DNA of 64,000 bases from Streptomyces longispororuber (GTDB lineage: Bacteria > Actinomycetota > Actinomycetes > Streptomycetales > Streptomycetaceae). Shown piece by piece: positions 1-9,116 of this stretch (its first letter is position 1; each line of letters starts with the position of its first letter). The stretch spans positions 22,941-86,940 of the forward strand of contig NZ_JAMOLN010000010.1 in assembly GCF_024448165.1 (NCBI RefSeq), given 5' to 3'. The notes under the pieces are model-generated. The model was not told the origin of the DNA and made no database searches. It worked only from the letters and a program-made list of their open reading frames with translations. The translations under genes and the position numbers were made by a program.

Positions 1-1531
1 GGCGACGGCGACGCAGCAGGACGACGCTGACCAGTGCGGCGAGGAGAGCCAGGCAGGCTGCGACGATCAGACAGAGCCGCATGCCGTCGAGGAATGACTC
101 CGACAGGGCTCCCAGGGCTCGGCCCCTGTCGGCCCCGAGGTCCATCTGAGCGACCGCCCCGAGACCCTGGGCGTCGACGGCCGAGACGATCCGGTCGGCG
201 GCCGGACCCGTAAGACCGGCGTCGGCCAGGTGGTCGGGCAGCGCGCTCACGGACTTGGAGGTGAGCAGCGCTCCGAGCACGGCCGGCCCGAGCGCACCGC
301 CGACCTGGCGCAGGGCGTTGTTGCCCGCCGCGGCCATGCCTGCCAGCTGGTGCGGTACCGAGGACACGGCGGTCGCCGTCATCGGCGTGACGACGAGACC
401 GAGGCCCAGACCGAGCAGCACCAGGCGCCATGCGAGCGAACCGAACGAGGTGTCCGCGTCGATCGAGGTCAGCGCGAGCATGGAGCCCGCGGTGATCAGC
501 AGACCGGTCGTGATGAGCAGGCGCGGGGACATGCGGTGCATCACCCGGCCGGCCAGGGGCCCGACGACCAGACACACTCCGGTGACCATCAGCAGCCGGT
601 ATCCGGCGTCGAGCGTGTTGAGCTGCTGCACCATGCCGAAGTACAGGCTCAGCACGAAGAAGAATCCGATGAGCCCCAGGAACGAGATCATGGCGATCAG
701 GCTCGTCGCGCTGAAGCCGGGGCTGCGGAAGAGGGCCAGGTCGAGCATCGGGGCGGCACTGCGCCGCTCGACGAGGACGAAAGCGATGAGGCTCACTGCG
801 GCAAGGGCGAAGGCCACGATCACCTGAGTGTCGGTGAAGGACTCGGCGCCGCCCTCGATCACCGCGTACACGAGCGCCGTGACGGCCACCGTAGCGGTGA
901 TCTGTCCCGGCCAGTCGAGGCGACGTGTCCCCGGTGCGCGCGAGTCTCCGACGAGCCACGCGGCGACCACGGTGGTGATGAGGGCCACGGGGACGGACGG
1001 CAGGTAGATCCAGCGCCACGAGAAGTGCTCGACGATCACTCCGGAGATCATGGGGCCGAGCGCCAGTGCCGCCATCAGGGACGCCGCCCACAGGCCGACG
1101 AACTTGCCGCGCTCACGCGGATCGGGCACGGCATGGCTGACCATCGCCAGGGTCGTCGGCAGGAGGGCCGCGGCGCCGAGCCCGGCCAGCGCCTGACCGA
1201 CCCAGAGCACATGGATCGACTGCGCGGACAGGGCGACGGCGGCGCCTGCGGCCGTGCACAACAACCCTGCCTGGAAGACCTTCTTTCGCCCGTGGACGTC
1301 ACCGAAGACGCCCGCGGTCAGGATCAGGGCGGCCATGGGCAGCACGAAGGCGTCCGACACCCAGGACAGCTCGGACGTGGACGCGTGCAGCGCCCGCTGG
1401 ATCGCTGGAAGACTCACCGAGACGGCGGTCACCGGCAAATAGGCGACGAACACCCCGATACAGGCCATGACGAGCGCGACGGCTCGCCCCCGTCGCCTGT
1501 GCTCGCGGTTCGTCGTGGTCGCGACGTTCAC
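1..1531 (-). CDS. MFS drug exporter, DHA2 (EmrB/QacA) type, cut by the left edge
   Basis: This is the N-terminal 510 or so residues of a proton-driven multidrug exporter of the 14-helix DHA2 group, which pumps hydrophobic compounds across the cytoplasmic membrane. The reverse-strand reading frame is open from a GTG at 1531 to the window edge. Visible features are a hydrophobic helix series, the loop motif GDVHGRKKV after the second helix (MFS motif A) and an RXXQGXGAA-like segment read here as WVGQALAGLGAAALLP. The GTG start is chosen because GGAAAGAG lies just upstream and no ATG begins the frame. The last few residues are Arg-rich, so the C terminus is probably close to the edge. No regulator is visible on this side. 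The substrate cannot be told from sequence. Confidence 0.88.
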   Translation of the reverse strand, partial: MNVATTTNREHRRRGRAVALVMACIGVFVAYLPVTAVSVSLPAIQRALHASTSELSWVSDAFVLPMAALILTAGVFGDVHGRKKVFQAGLLCTAAGAAVALSAQSIHVLWVGQALAGLGAAALLPTTLAMVSHAVPDPRERGKFVGLWAASLMAALALGPMISGVIVEHFSWRWIYLPSVPVALITTVVAAWLVGDSRAPGTRRLDWPGQITATVAVTALVYAVIEGGAESFTDTQVIVAFALAAVSLIAFVLVERRSAAPMLDLALFRSPGFSATSLIAMISFLGLIGFFFVLSLYFGMVQQLNTLDAGYRLLMVTGVCLVVGPLAGRVMHRMSPRLLITTGLLITAGSMLALTSIDADTSFGSLAWRLVLLGLGLGLVVTPMTATAVSSVPHQLAGMAAAGNNALRQVGGALGPAVLGALLTSKSVSALPDHLADAGLTGPAADRIVSAVDAQGLGAVAQMDLGADRGRALGALSESFLDGMRLCLIVAACLALLAALVSVVLLRRRR

Positions 1532-2109
1532 CAAGGCTCTTTCCTGCGGCGCGGTGCGCCGGGCTCGACTGCAACAGCGAGCACCTTCTGACGCAAGACG
1601 ACGTCACAGCCAGTCAGCGTCGTGAAAGCCCGGAAATCCGACACCTGGCGCCTCGGGAATCCGGATTCCCGACAGGACGTCCGCGGTCGCGTCGCAGGAG
1701 GTGGCCCCTCGGGTTTCGCAGGGTCTGCGTTCGGCCGAGCCTCCGGCTGGCGTGCCGGCCGAGGCCGTCCGGCCTGTCGCACTGCGGATGCGCGGCCGTT
1801 CAGGATCCGGTGAAGGCCGCTCCCTGAGGGCCGCCATGTGGCCTTTGGTGATGGCCGGCGATCTGGCCACCAGCCCGCGGGAGACCCTCGACCTGCTCAC
1901 CGATGCGGAGGCCCTGCCCGTGCTCCGGCACAGCCGAGACAACCAGGAGGTGCTGAGCGAACGCGACCACGTCGTGTGGACCGCCCAGGACACCGACGCC
2001 CGTTCGACTGCTCCGCCCGCAGCCGTGTGAACGTCTCCCCCGCACGCGTTCAAGTCCCCACACCACCGCCGCGCACGGGAGAGGGCTGGCCAGAGCTCGG
2101 TGCGGCCCG
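1532..2109. other. Gap without a convincing gene
   Basis: About 580 bases between the MFS gene start and the carotenoid-oxygenase remnant hold no complete gene that I can support. A plus-strand frame around 1835-2030 has leucine/aspartate-rich text resembling a degenerate leucine-rich-variant repeat, but it has no good start or ribosome binding site. The MFS promoter should lie in the left part. Confidence 0.4.
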
Positions 2110-2560
2110 CCGTCCATGCGTCCGCCACCCAGCTGCCGCGGAACTCCAGGGGAACCCTGCCCGGCAGGTGGATCCGGGCCAGCGGGTGACCGCCGAAGTC
2201 CTGGGCCGAGAGGATCACCAGGTCGGTCGCGCCCCGGTCGGGGTCGTCCACGTACGACAGGACGTAGCCGTCGTCCTCGTCCCGCGCCCCGCGTCCCGCG
2301 CCGCGGGACGAACACCGGCTCGCTGACCGCCGCGCCGTCGGGGAAACGGATCAGCTGCCTGCTGCCGAGCAGCATGTCGTGCTTGATCGGGTGGTTGGTG
2401 AACTTCCCGTCCGGCAGCACTCCGTCGACCGTCTCGTACGCGCGCCACATCTCGGCCGCGCTCGCCGTGTAGGCGTAAGGGTGCCGGCGGGCGACCAGGG
2501 ATTCGTTGATGCGCGGGAACTCCTGCGGACGGTCGTCCAGCCGGCTGCTGCGTACCCGGC
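2110..2560 (-). pseudogene. Carotenoid oxygenase remnant, truncated and frameshifted
   Basis: The reverse strand carries the C-terminal third of a carotenoid cleavage dioxygenase (RPE65 family), an iron enzyme that splits polyene chains. One frame reads LDDRPQEFPRINESL and then a stretch ending in EPVFVPR. The text continues in another frame with EDDGYVLSYVDDPDRG, then the family-typical AQDFGGHPLARIHLPGRVPL and the tail FRGSWV. The frame change lies near 2290 in a GC-rich run. The N-terminal two thirds, with most iron-binding histidines, are missing, so no enzyme can be made. The gene ends where the family normally ends, so the loss is at the 5' side. It may belong to the same decay as the unexplained sequence on its left. 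Confidence 0.75.
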
Positions 2561-2780
2561 CCGCGCGCGGGCCGATCGAACACCACCCAGAAGGTCCTCA
2601 ACCCCGCGGGCATCCTCCAGGTCGCTCCAGCGCGCGGTGTCACCGCAGACTTCGTCCGAGGCCCCGTTTGGGTGGCTCACCCTCATTGTCGTTCGACATC
2701 CCGGACGGCCTTCGATTTTTCGGACCAATCCACGTCAGGGATCTTGACCGCCCCGGCTCCCGCTTTCTTGACTGGCCCGC

Positions 2781-5624
2781 ATGCCGCCCCGTAACGGAAT
2801 GTCCCGCCGCCATGTCCTCGTCGCCGGAGCCCTCACCCTGGGGGCCACCGCCATCTCCTCTCCGGCCCGCGCGAGCGCCGTCCCCACGAGCAGCAGGAGC
2901 GCCGCCTACGAGGGCTACCTGTTCGTGTACTTCACCGGAGAGGGCACCGCCGACGGCGAGCAGATCCACCTCGCCCTCAGCAAGGGCAACGACCCGCTGC
3001 ACTGGCGGGAGCTGAACGGCGGGCAGCCCGTACTGACGTCCACGCTCGGCGACAAGGGCGTACGCGACCCCTTCGTCATCCGGTCACCCGAAGGCGACAA
3101 GTTCTTCCTCATCGCCACTGACCTGAGGATCTACGACGGCGCCGGCTGGGACTACGTCCAGCGGCACGGCAGCCGGTCCATCATCGTGTGGGAGTCCGCG
3201 GACCTCGTGAACTGGTCCGAGCCGCGATCCGTACAGGTGTCGCCGGAGACAGCCGGCAACACCTGGGCGCCGGAGGCCTATTGGAGCGACGAGGCCGGTG
3301 CGTACGTCGTCTTCTGGGCGTCGAAGCTGTACGCGGCCTCCGACACGGAGCACACCGCGGACACGTACAACCGGATGCTGTACGCCACGACGAAGGACTT
3401 CGTGACCTTCAGCGAGGCGAAGGTGTGGAACGACCCCGGGTACTCGGTCATCGACTCCACCGTCATCGCGCACGACGGGACCTACTACCGGTTCACCAAG
3501 GACGAGCGGTCGGCGTCGCAGTCGCCGTACGGGAAGTTCATCCTGGAGGAGAAGGCCGTCGATCTGCTCTCGACCTCGTGGACGACCGTCTCCGAGGGCA
3601 TCGGCATGGGTTCCATGGCACAGGGCGAGGGGCCGCTGGTCTTCAAGTCGAACACCGAGGACAAGTGGTATCTGTTCATCGACGACTACACCGCCACCGG
3701 CTACATGCCCTTCGAGAGCACCGACCTCGCGGGCGGCAATTGGATCAAGTCCGCCGCGTACCGGCTGCCGTCGGCACCGCGCCACGGCACCGTACTCCCG
3801 GTCACCGCCGAGGAGTCCGGCCGGATCGAGGAGAAGTGGGGCGTCGCCCCCGTGCGCGCCGACAAGGACGGACTCATCGCCCACTGGCCCCTCGACGGCA
3901 GCGCCGACGACACCTCGGGGCACGAGTACCACGGCACCCTCAGCGGCGACACGGGCTGGGTGGACGGCGCCCTGGTGCTCGGCGGGGCGAGCGGGCACGT
4001 GAAGCTGCCCGACAACCTGCTCTCCGGCGTGGACTCGGTCACCGTGACCGCCGACGTGTGGGTGGACACCGACCAGAAGACGCCGTATTTCCTCTACGGG
4101 TTCGGGAACACCGGCTCCGACGGGAAGGGAAACGGGTACCTGTTCGCGACCGGCGGCAGTCCCGACGACGGCTTCCGCGCTGCCCTCTCCGACGGCAACT
4201 GGACCAAGGAGCAGGAGGCGAAGGCCGACAGCGGTCTCGGGCGCGGGCGTTGGGCGAACGTCGCGTACACCGCCGACGGCGACACGGCCCTGCTGTACCT
4301 CGACGGAGCGGTCGCCGCCCAGAACACCGCCGTCACCCTCATGCCCTCCGACATCGGCGGCGGCCGCACCACGGCCAACTACCTGGGCCGCTCCCAGTAC
4401 GCCTCCGACCACACCCTCAAGGGCCGGCTGCGCGAGGTGCGGCTCTACAACCGGGCCCTGTCCGCCGACGAGATCGCCGCCCTGCCCTCCAACGCGACCC
4501 GCATCCGGGGCGTCGAGCTGGCGTCGCTGAAGGCGCCCGCCGTGATCGAGAACGACGGCGGCACCGTCGTCCTGCCGGTGCGGCCGGGGACCGATCTGCG
4601 GCGCCTGCGACCGGAGTTCACGCTCGCGCCCGGCGCCCGGATCAGCCCTGCGAACGGGAAGCGGACGGATCTGCGGGCGCCGGTGACCTACACGGTGACC
4701 GCAGCGGACGGCGCACAGCGCCGGTGGAAGGTGTCGGCCGTGGAGATGAAGACGCCTGTGCTGCCCGGGTTCCACGCCGACCCCAACATCGTGGCTTTCG
4801 GCTCGACGTACTACCTCTACACGACCACCGACGGATTCGACGGCTGGAGCGGCACCACGTTCGGCGTCTGGTCGTCGACGAACCTCGTCGACTGGACCGA
4901 CCACGGCGTCATCCTCGACCTCGGCAAGGACGTGGGCTGGGCCGAGTCCCGGGCCTGGGCCCCGACCATCGCCGAGCGCGACGGCAGATACTTCTTCTAC
5001 TTCTGCGCCGAGGCGAAGATCGGCGTCGCGACCGCCGACTCCCCCGCCGGCCCGTTCACCGACAGCGGCCAGGTGCTGATCGCCGCCAACCCGGACGGCG
5101 CCGGACAGGCCATCGACCCGGCCGTGTTCACGGACGACGACGGGCAGACGTATCTGTACTGGGGCAACAGCTCGGCGTGGGTGGTGCCGCTGGGCGAGGA
5201 CATGGTGTCGTACGACCCCTCGAAGGCACGGCAGATCGAGGGGCTCGAGGACTTCCGCGAGGGCCTGTTCGTCGTACGGCGCAAGGGCGTCTACCACCTG
5301 ACGTACTCCATCGACGACACCCGCAGCCCCGACTACCGCGTCGGATACGCCACGTCGAACTCGCCGTACGGGCCCTTCACCACGCACGGCGTCATCCTGG
5401 AGAAGGACCCGGCGCAGGGCATCCTCGGCACCGGGCACAACTCCCTGCTCCAGGTGCCCGGCACCGACGACTGGTACATCGCCTACCACCGTTTCGCGAT
5501 CCCCGGCGGGGACGGCACGCACCGGGAGACCACGATCGACCGGGTCGAGTTCGGCCGGGACGGGCTACTGCGGCCGGTCACGCCGACACTGAACGGGGTG
5601 CAGCCGCGCCGCATCCCTCGATAG
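2781..5624 (+). CDS. Secreted glycoside hydrolase with two GH43 domains and a LamG domain
   Basis: This 947-residue protein is probably an extracellular arabinan/xylan-degrading enzyme. A Tat-type signal (MSRRHVLVAGALTLG, ending ASA) begins at residue 7, so the true start may be the ATG at 2799. The first five-bladed GH43 domain spans about 45-345; VRDPF (Asp96), a second acidic position in VIDSTVIAHDG and GEGPLVF fit the family's Asp/Asp/Glu triad. A concanavalin/LamG domain follows at about 365-565 (DGLIAHWPLDGSADD). A short Ig-like linker domain comes next (about 570-650). A second GH43 domain runs to the end, with HADPN, AIDPAVF and FREGLF as its triad. No carbohydrate transporter lies next to it, so it seems to act alone. 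GH43 covers several specificities and I cannot choose among them. Confidence 0.9.
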   Translation: MPPRNGMSRRHVLVAGALTLGATAISSPARASAVPTSSRSAAYEGYLFVYFTGEGTADGEQIHLALSKGNDPLHWRELNGGQPVLTSTLGDKGVRDPFVIRSPEGDKFFLIATDLRIYDGAGWDYVQRHGSRSIIVWESADLVNWSEPRSVQVSPETAGNTWAPEAYWSDEAGAYVVFWASKLYAASDTEHTADTYNRMLYATTKDFVTFSEAKVWNDPGYSVIDSTVIAHDGTYYRFTKDERSASQSPYGKFILEEKAVDLLSTSWTTVSEGIGMGSMAQGEGPLVFKSNTEDKWYLFIDDYTATGYMPFESTDLAGGNWIKSAAYRLPSAPRHGTVLPVTAEESGRIEEKWGVAPVRADKDGLIAHWPLDGSADDTSGHEYHGTLSGDTGWVDGALVLGGASGHVKLPDNLLSGVDSVTVTADVWVDTDQKTPYFLYGFGNTGSDGKGNGYLFATGGSPDDGFRAALSDGNWTKEQEAKADSGLGRGRWANVAYTADGDTALLYLDGAVAAQNTAVTLMPSDIGGGRTTANYLGRSQYASDHTLKGRLREVRLYNRALSADEIAALPSNATRIRGVELASLKAPAVIENDGGTVVLPVRPGTDLRRLRPEFTLAPGARISPANGKRTDLRAPVTYTVTAADGAQRRWKVSAVEMKTPVLPGFHADPNIVAFGSTYYLYTTTDGFDGWSGTTFGVWSSTNLVDWTDHGVILDLGKDVGWAESRAWAPTIAERDGRYFFYFCAEAKIGVATADSPAGPFTDSGQVLIAANPDGAGQAIDPAVFTDDDGQTYLYWGNSSAWVVPLGEDMVSYDPSKARQIEGLEDFREGLFVVRRKGVYHLTYSIDDTRSPDYRVGYATSNSPYGPFTTHGVILEKDPAQGILGTGHNSLLQVPGTDDWYIAYHRFAIPGGDGTHRETTIDRVEFGRDGLLRPVTPTLNGVQPRRIPR

Positions 5625-5994
5625 CGACTGCTGTGCAGGAGGAGGGCCGACATGGCGCGGGGGGGGCAGGCAGCGTCAATCGTGATCGGCCGGCCTCCGC
5701 GCAGGACGACGGGCGGCGGGTGCCCGCAGGAGATCATCTCCACCTGGCCACGCGCTGGTACTCCCGCCCGCCGCTTTCGGGCGGTCGGTGGCCTTGGTCG
5801 TGCGCCACCTAGGTGTTCTGAAGGTGCCGTCAACTGCGGCGCATCGCCACGTCATCGGGCGTTGGCGGGCGTCCTGAACGAGCCGCTGCTGAGCGGGAGT
5901 TCCTTACGTTCACCCGGCAAGTGCGGCGATGACGCGCCGATTGAAGACCGAGCCGATGCCGAAGAAGACCGCACGGGTCGGATGACGCGCGAAT
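5625..5994. other. Gap between convergent genes
   Basis: The 370 bases between the GH43 gene and the ADP-ribosylglycohydrolase contain a strong ribosome-binding-like GGAGGAGGG before an ATG at 5652. The following frame passes through an eight-G run and shows no recognisable protein. A weak GC-rich hairpin near 5765-5785 could end transcription. I see no supportable gene. Confidence 0.4.
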
Positions 5995-6924
5995 TCAGCC
6001 CGCGAGGCGGTCCGCCAGGTGGAGCAGATCCGTCAGGTGAAGAACGCGTCGGTCGAATCCCGGGAGGGGGACGTGGAGCGGCTGGGTCCACCGGTCGGGG
6101 ATCGCCTCCAGACCGTAGTACGCCCCCGCGAGGCCTCCGGTCACCGCTGCCACGGTGTCCGTGTCGCCGCCGAGGTCGATCGCCGCGCGGATCGCGTCTT
6201 CGAAGCCGGCATGGGTGCGTAGAGCCCAGACAGCGGAGCCCAGGCAGGGCCAGACGGCACCGTTGAACTCCGTCGCCTGATCGGGGTGCCAGCCGGGCGC
6301 GAGGACGGTGGCGTAGCGGTCTCGATGGCCGGGATGGACATGAGCCAGGATGTCCGGCAGCGCGGCGAGCGGATCCTTGTCCTCCAAGGTCACGCGGATG
6401 AGTTCATGGAAGATCGCGGTGCCTTCCCAGGCTGCGCGGTCACCATGGGTGAGGGCCGCGATCCTGCGTGCCGCGTCCATGGTGGCTTCCTGGCCGGCGG
6501 CAGCGAAGTGGACCGCGGAGGTCGATGCCCGCATCAAGGAGCCGTTTCCCGCTGCGTGCTGGTTGACCTGGAAGTGGATCGCGGCGGCGAGATCCCAGGG
6601 CATGCCGTTGTTCAGGACGTCTTCGGTCTGCAGTCCGATGTCCTTCGGTTCTGCGACCGCCCAGCGCTGGAAGCGGACGAAGATGTCCGGTAGATCCAGT
6701 CCACCCCGCTCCAGCAGTGACTCCCCGACCAGGACAGCCATCTGCGTGTCGTCGGTCGCCTCCCCCGGGTCCCAGCCACCGCCTCCGCACATCTCGTCAC
6801 CGGTTCCGGGCGCGGGAAACCGTGCGGAGAACGCTCCCTGTGGACCGAACTCGAAAGGCCCGCCCAGCGCGTCACCCACAGCTGAGCCGACGATCGCGCC
6901 GGCGGCGCGCTGATGGCGCTTCAT
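5995..6924 (-). CDS. ADP-ribosylglycohydrolase family protein
   Basis: The product (309 residues) belongs to the DraG/ARH family, which removes ADP-ribose from arginine or other acceptors using two metal ions. Signature pieces are GSAVGDALGGPFEFG at the N terminus, ATDDTQMAVLVGESLL (metal-binding Asp-Asp-Thr) and DLGGDTDTVAAVTGGLAGA near the C terminus (the second metal-binding Asp-Thr-Asp). All are in their usual order and the length is normal. The start at 6924 (MKRHQRAAGAI) is preferred over a longer frame, because upstream text is low-complexity Arg-rich. It is a single gene, with its 3' end facing the GH43 gene. Some Streptomyces homologues are annotated only as crystallin J1-like, but the acidic metal ligands argue for an active enzyme. 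Confidence 0.88.
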   Translation of the reverse strand: MKRHQRAAGAIVGSAVGDALGGPFEFGPQGAFSARFPAPGTGDEMCGGGGWDPGEATDDTQMAVLVGESLLERGGLDLPDIFVRFQRWAVAEPKDIGLQTEDVLNNGMPWDLAAAIHFQVNQHAAGNGSLMRASTSAVHFAAAGQEATMDAARRIAALTHGDRAAWEGTAIFHELIRVTLEDKDPLAALPDILAHVHPGHRDRYATVLAPGWHPDQATEFNGAVWPCLGSAVWALRTHAGFEDAIRAAIDLGGDTDTVAAVTGGLAGAYYGLEAIPDRWTQPLHVPLPGFDRRVLHLTDLLHLADRLAG

Positions 6925-7037
6925 CGGCGCAGGATAGCTGTGCCGTTGAGGACAAACCATCGGCGCGCGCCTGCGACGACCTCGGAGTCTCCCCCACCCG
7001 CCGCAGCGTCCCACCGAAGTCCTGGCCCCCCATCGAA

Positions 7038-8042
7038 TCAGCCGGCGTAGGGGTTGCCGCCGAGCCAGGTGGTGCCGTCGATCAGTTCGCGGACCGCATC
7101 CAAGTGGCCGCTGTGGCAGGCGACTTCGGTGATCACGTGGATCACGATGTGCCGCACGTCAGGCAGCCGCCAGGTCGGCCAGAGTTCCACCGGCCAGGCG
7201 GCAGGCTCCTGACCGGGCGTGGCGGCGGCCAGCACGGCGTCCGCGCGTGCGATGGCCGCCCGGTAGTCGGCGAACACCTCGTCGGCGCCCATCCCCTCGG
7301 GCACGTACCAGTGCGCCTCCGCGCCTGCGGCGAGCTGTCCGACCACGTCGGGATCGCCGGAGATCACTCCGGGGAACCAGAATCGTTCGACATCCAGGGT
7401 GAGGTGGCGCAGCAATGCCAGACAGCTCCAGCCGCTGGGCAGCACCGGCCGCCGCAGGTCTTGCTCCGAGAGCCCTTCGAGGATCCCGAGGACGTGCTCG
7501 CGCTGGCGGTCCAGGGCGCCTTTGAGTGCCGCGAGTTCGGCGTCCGCCGGGCGCGCGGACAGTTCGGCGAGGCGATCCAGAGTGGTCACCATCTGCGTGC
7601 GCCACCAGGCGCGCTCGCGGTCGACCTCCGTGCCCTTGTCCGCCGGCAGGCGCGATCCGTCGAAGATCTCGGTCACCACGGTCGCCCCGGCTCCGTCCGG
7701 GACCAGGTCGAAGATCCACCGGTGCCCCCACGCGGCCCCGGACACGGTGGCGTCCGGATGTCCGAGGCCGGGCCTCGGCTCCCAGGCGATGCGACGGTCC
7801 GGCTCGTACTCGACGATGTGGTTGTTCATCTCGTAGTCGCCGTGGCGCTCATTGTGCATCCGCATCACGAAGACGTCCCCGATGCCCGACACCATGGCGT
7901 CGAAGTCGCCACCCCGCAGCATTCCCGATCCGTCGAGGTCCGGGTGCCGGCCGGGGTCGGCCAGGATCCGGAAGATGACCTGCGCCGGGGCCCCGATACG
8001 CCGGGACACCGCCACCACGGCCTCGCCTGTCGTACTCGTCAT
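7038..8042 (-). CDS. SRPBCC (polyketide-cyclase-like) and DinB two-domain protein
   Basis: This 334-residue protein joins two small domains usually found separately. Residues 1-150 resemble the SRPBCC/START fold (VAVSRRIGAPAQVIFRILAD, then EYEPDRRIAWEPRPG and a WIFDLVPDGAGATVVTEIF strand pair). Residues 165-334 form a DinB/DUF664 four-helix bundle with the metal-type histidines in LLRHLTLDVERFW and HVITEVACHSGHLDAV. DinB proteins of this kind are often mycothiol- or bacillithiol-dependent transferases; that is family knowledge, not proof. The ATG at 8042 is chosen because GGAGG lies seven bases upstream. A single-domain DinB gene lies far away at 56632. The substrate is unknown. Confidence 0.8.
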   Translation of the reverse strand: MTSTTGEAVVAVSRRIGAPAQVIFRILADPGRHPDLDGSGMLRGGDFDAMVSGIGDVFVMRMHNERHGDYEMNNHIVEYEPDRRIAWEPRPGLGHPDATVSGAAWGHRWIFDLVPDGAGATVVTEIFDGSRLPADKGTEVDRERAWWRTQMVTTLDRLAELSARPADAELAALKGALDRQREHVLGILEGLSEQDLRRPVLPSGWSCLALLRHLTLDVERFWFPGVISGDPDVVGQLAAGAEAHWYVPEGMGADEVFADYRAAIARADAVLAAATPGQEPAAWPVELWPTWRLPDVRHIVIHVITEVACHSGHLDAVRELIDGTTWLGGNPYAG

Positions 8043-8367
8043 CCGCACGCCTCCGTCAACAGCAGAACATGACCCTGACTTCGGTCCGAACGCTACAGCG
8101 GGGGTACGACAGCCACCCCGTGGAGCCTCACGGACGACCGTGGTGACGGTCATCCGTAGGAACAGGTTCACATCCCGACCTCCCCCGCGCAGAAGGCAGT
8201 TCCCTGCGGTCAGTCCCGACCTGTGGGGCCATCCGCGCGTACGCCGGAGAACCTGACCCTCAGGCCCAACCACCTGTGCGCCACCCGCCCGTACGCGCCA
8301 TCCCGCGAAGCCACGACTGTCACACCCCCTTCCGGCTGACCGACGCACCCTCGACGGCAGCCCGATC
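8043..8367. other. Divergent intergenic region
   Basis: This 325-base stretch separates the SRPBCC-DinB gene from the ThuA operon and should hold promoters for both directions. No gene, strong hairpin or obvious operator was recognised. Confidence 0.4.
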
Positions 8368-8451
8368 ATGACCGAGACTGCCGTGGACCCCGGCGCACGG
8401 GACGCCCGTGCCCCATCCGCCGAACCGGCCGACCTCCTGGAGGACCGATGA
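8368..8451 (+). CDS. 27-codon ORF coupled to the ThuA gene
   Basis: An ATG at 8368 opens a short frame beginning MTETAVDPGARDARAP and ending in LLEDR. Its TGA overlaps the ATG of the ThuA gene in the sequence ATGA, as in translationally coupled operons. The text resembles the hydrophilic leader of an actinobacterial sugar ABC permease, the gene that often precedes ThuA in such operons. That makes it a plausible remnant of a permease gene lost by internal deletion. It has no good ribosome binding site of its own. It could also be a chance ORF. Confidence 0.3.
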   Translation: MTETAVDPGARDARAPSAEPADLLEDR

Positions 8452-9116
8452 TCTCCGCCGGTGCCAAGCGTGCCCTCGTCGTCCGCGGCGGCTGGGAAGG
8501 GCACGCACCCGTCGCCGCCACGGACCGCTTTGCCACCGCCCTCAAGGAAGACGGCTATGAGGTGACGGTCTCCGACACTCTCGACAGCTACCTCGACGCG
8601 AGCCTCCTCGCCGCGACCGACCTCGTGGTGCAGTGCTGGACGATGGGCGACATCACCGCCCCGCAGCTGGAAGGCCTCAGCCAGGCCGTCCGCGCTGGCA
8701 CCGGCCTGGCCGGATGGCACGGCGGCATCGTCGACGCGTTCCGCACCGAGACCCGTTACCACCTCATGACGGGCGGCCAGTTCGTCCACCACGCACGGGA
8801 GTTCAGCACTTTCGAGGTGACACCCGTACCCGGCAAGGAAGACCACCCCGCAGTGGCCGGGATCAACGCCTTCACCGTCACGACCGAGCAGTACTACGTG
8901 CACGTCGACCCCGCGATCGAGGTCCTCGCCACCTCCCCGTACGCCGCCGACCCCGACCACCCCGAACTCCTGGGCACAGTGGTGCCGGTGACCTGGACCC
9001 GGAACTGGGGCGCGGGCCGGGTCTTCGTCACCACGCTCGGGCACGGCGTCGCCGACCTGGACGTACCCGAGACTCACGCGATGATCAGGAAAGGCATGAC
9101 GTGGGCGACGCGCTGA
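8448..9116 (+). CDS. ThuA-like domain protein
   Basis: The 222-residue product belongs to the ThuA (trehalose utilisation) group, a class-I-glutamine-amidotransferase-like fold found in carbohydrate catabolic operons. Recognisable pieces are KRALVVRGGWEGHAPV at the N terminus, AGWHGGIVDAFR in the middle, the conserved GGQFVHHARE strand and a PVTWTRNWGAGRVFVTTLGH ending. A GGAGG site lies just before the ATG. The gene overlaps the following oxidoreductase by 16 bases, so the two are surely co-transcribed. In characterised relatives ThuA works with Gfo/Idh/MocA enzymes in oxidation or isomerisation of sugars such as trehalose; the true substrate here is inferred only as a sugar derivative. Confidence 0.88.
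   Translation: MISAGAKRALVVRGGWEGHAPVAATDRFATALKEDGYEVTVSDTLDSYLDASLLAATDLVVQCWTMGDITAPQLEGLSQAVRAGTGLAGWHGGIVDAFRTETRYHLMTGGQFVHHAREFSTFEVTPVPGKEDHPAVAGINAFTVTTEQYYVHVDPAIEVLATSPYAADPDHPELLGTVVPVTWTRNWGAGRVFVTTLGHGVADLDVPETHAMIRKGMTWATR

Noticed and set aside
3084..5522. Very long reverse-strand open frame opposite the GH43 gene
   Set aside because: It is rich in Arg, Val, Gly and His as expected from the complement of GC-biased codons, and the plus strand carries clear GH43 motifs.
5652..6266. Plus-strand ORF with a good GGAGG start
   Set aside because: The frame passes through an eight-G run and then overlaps the ADP-ribosylglycohydrolase gene antisense; no protein family was recognised.
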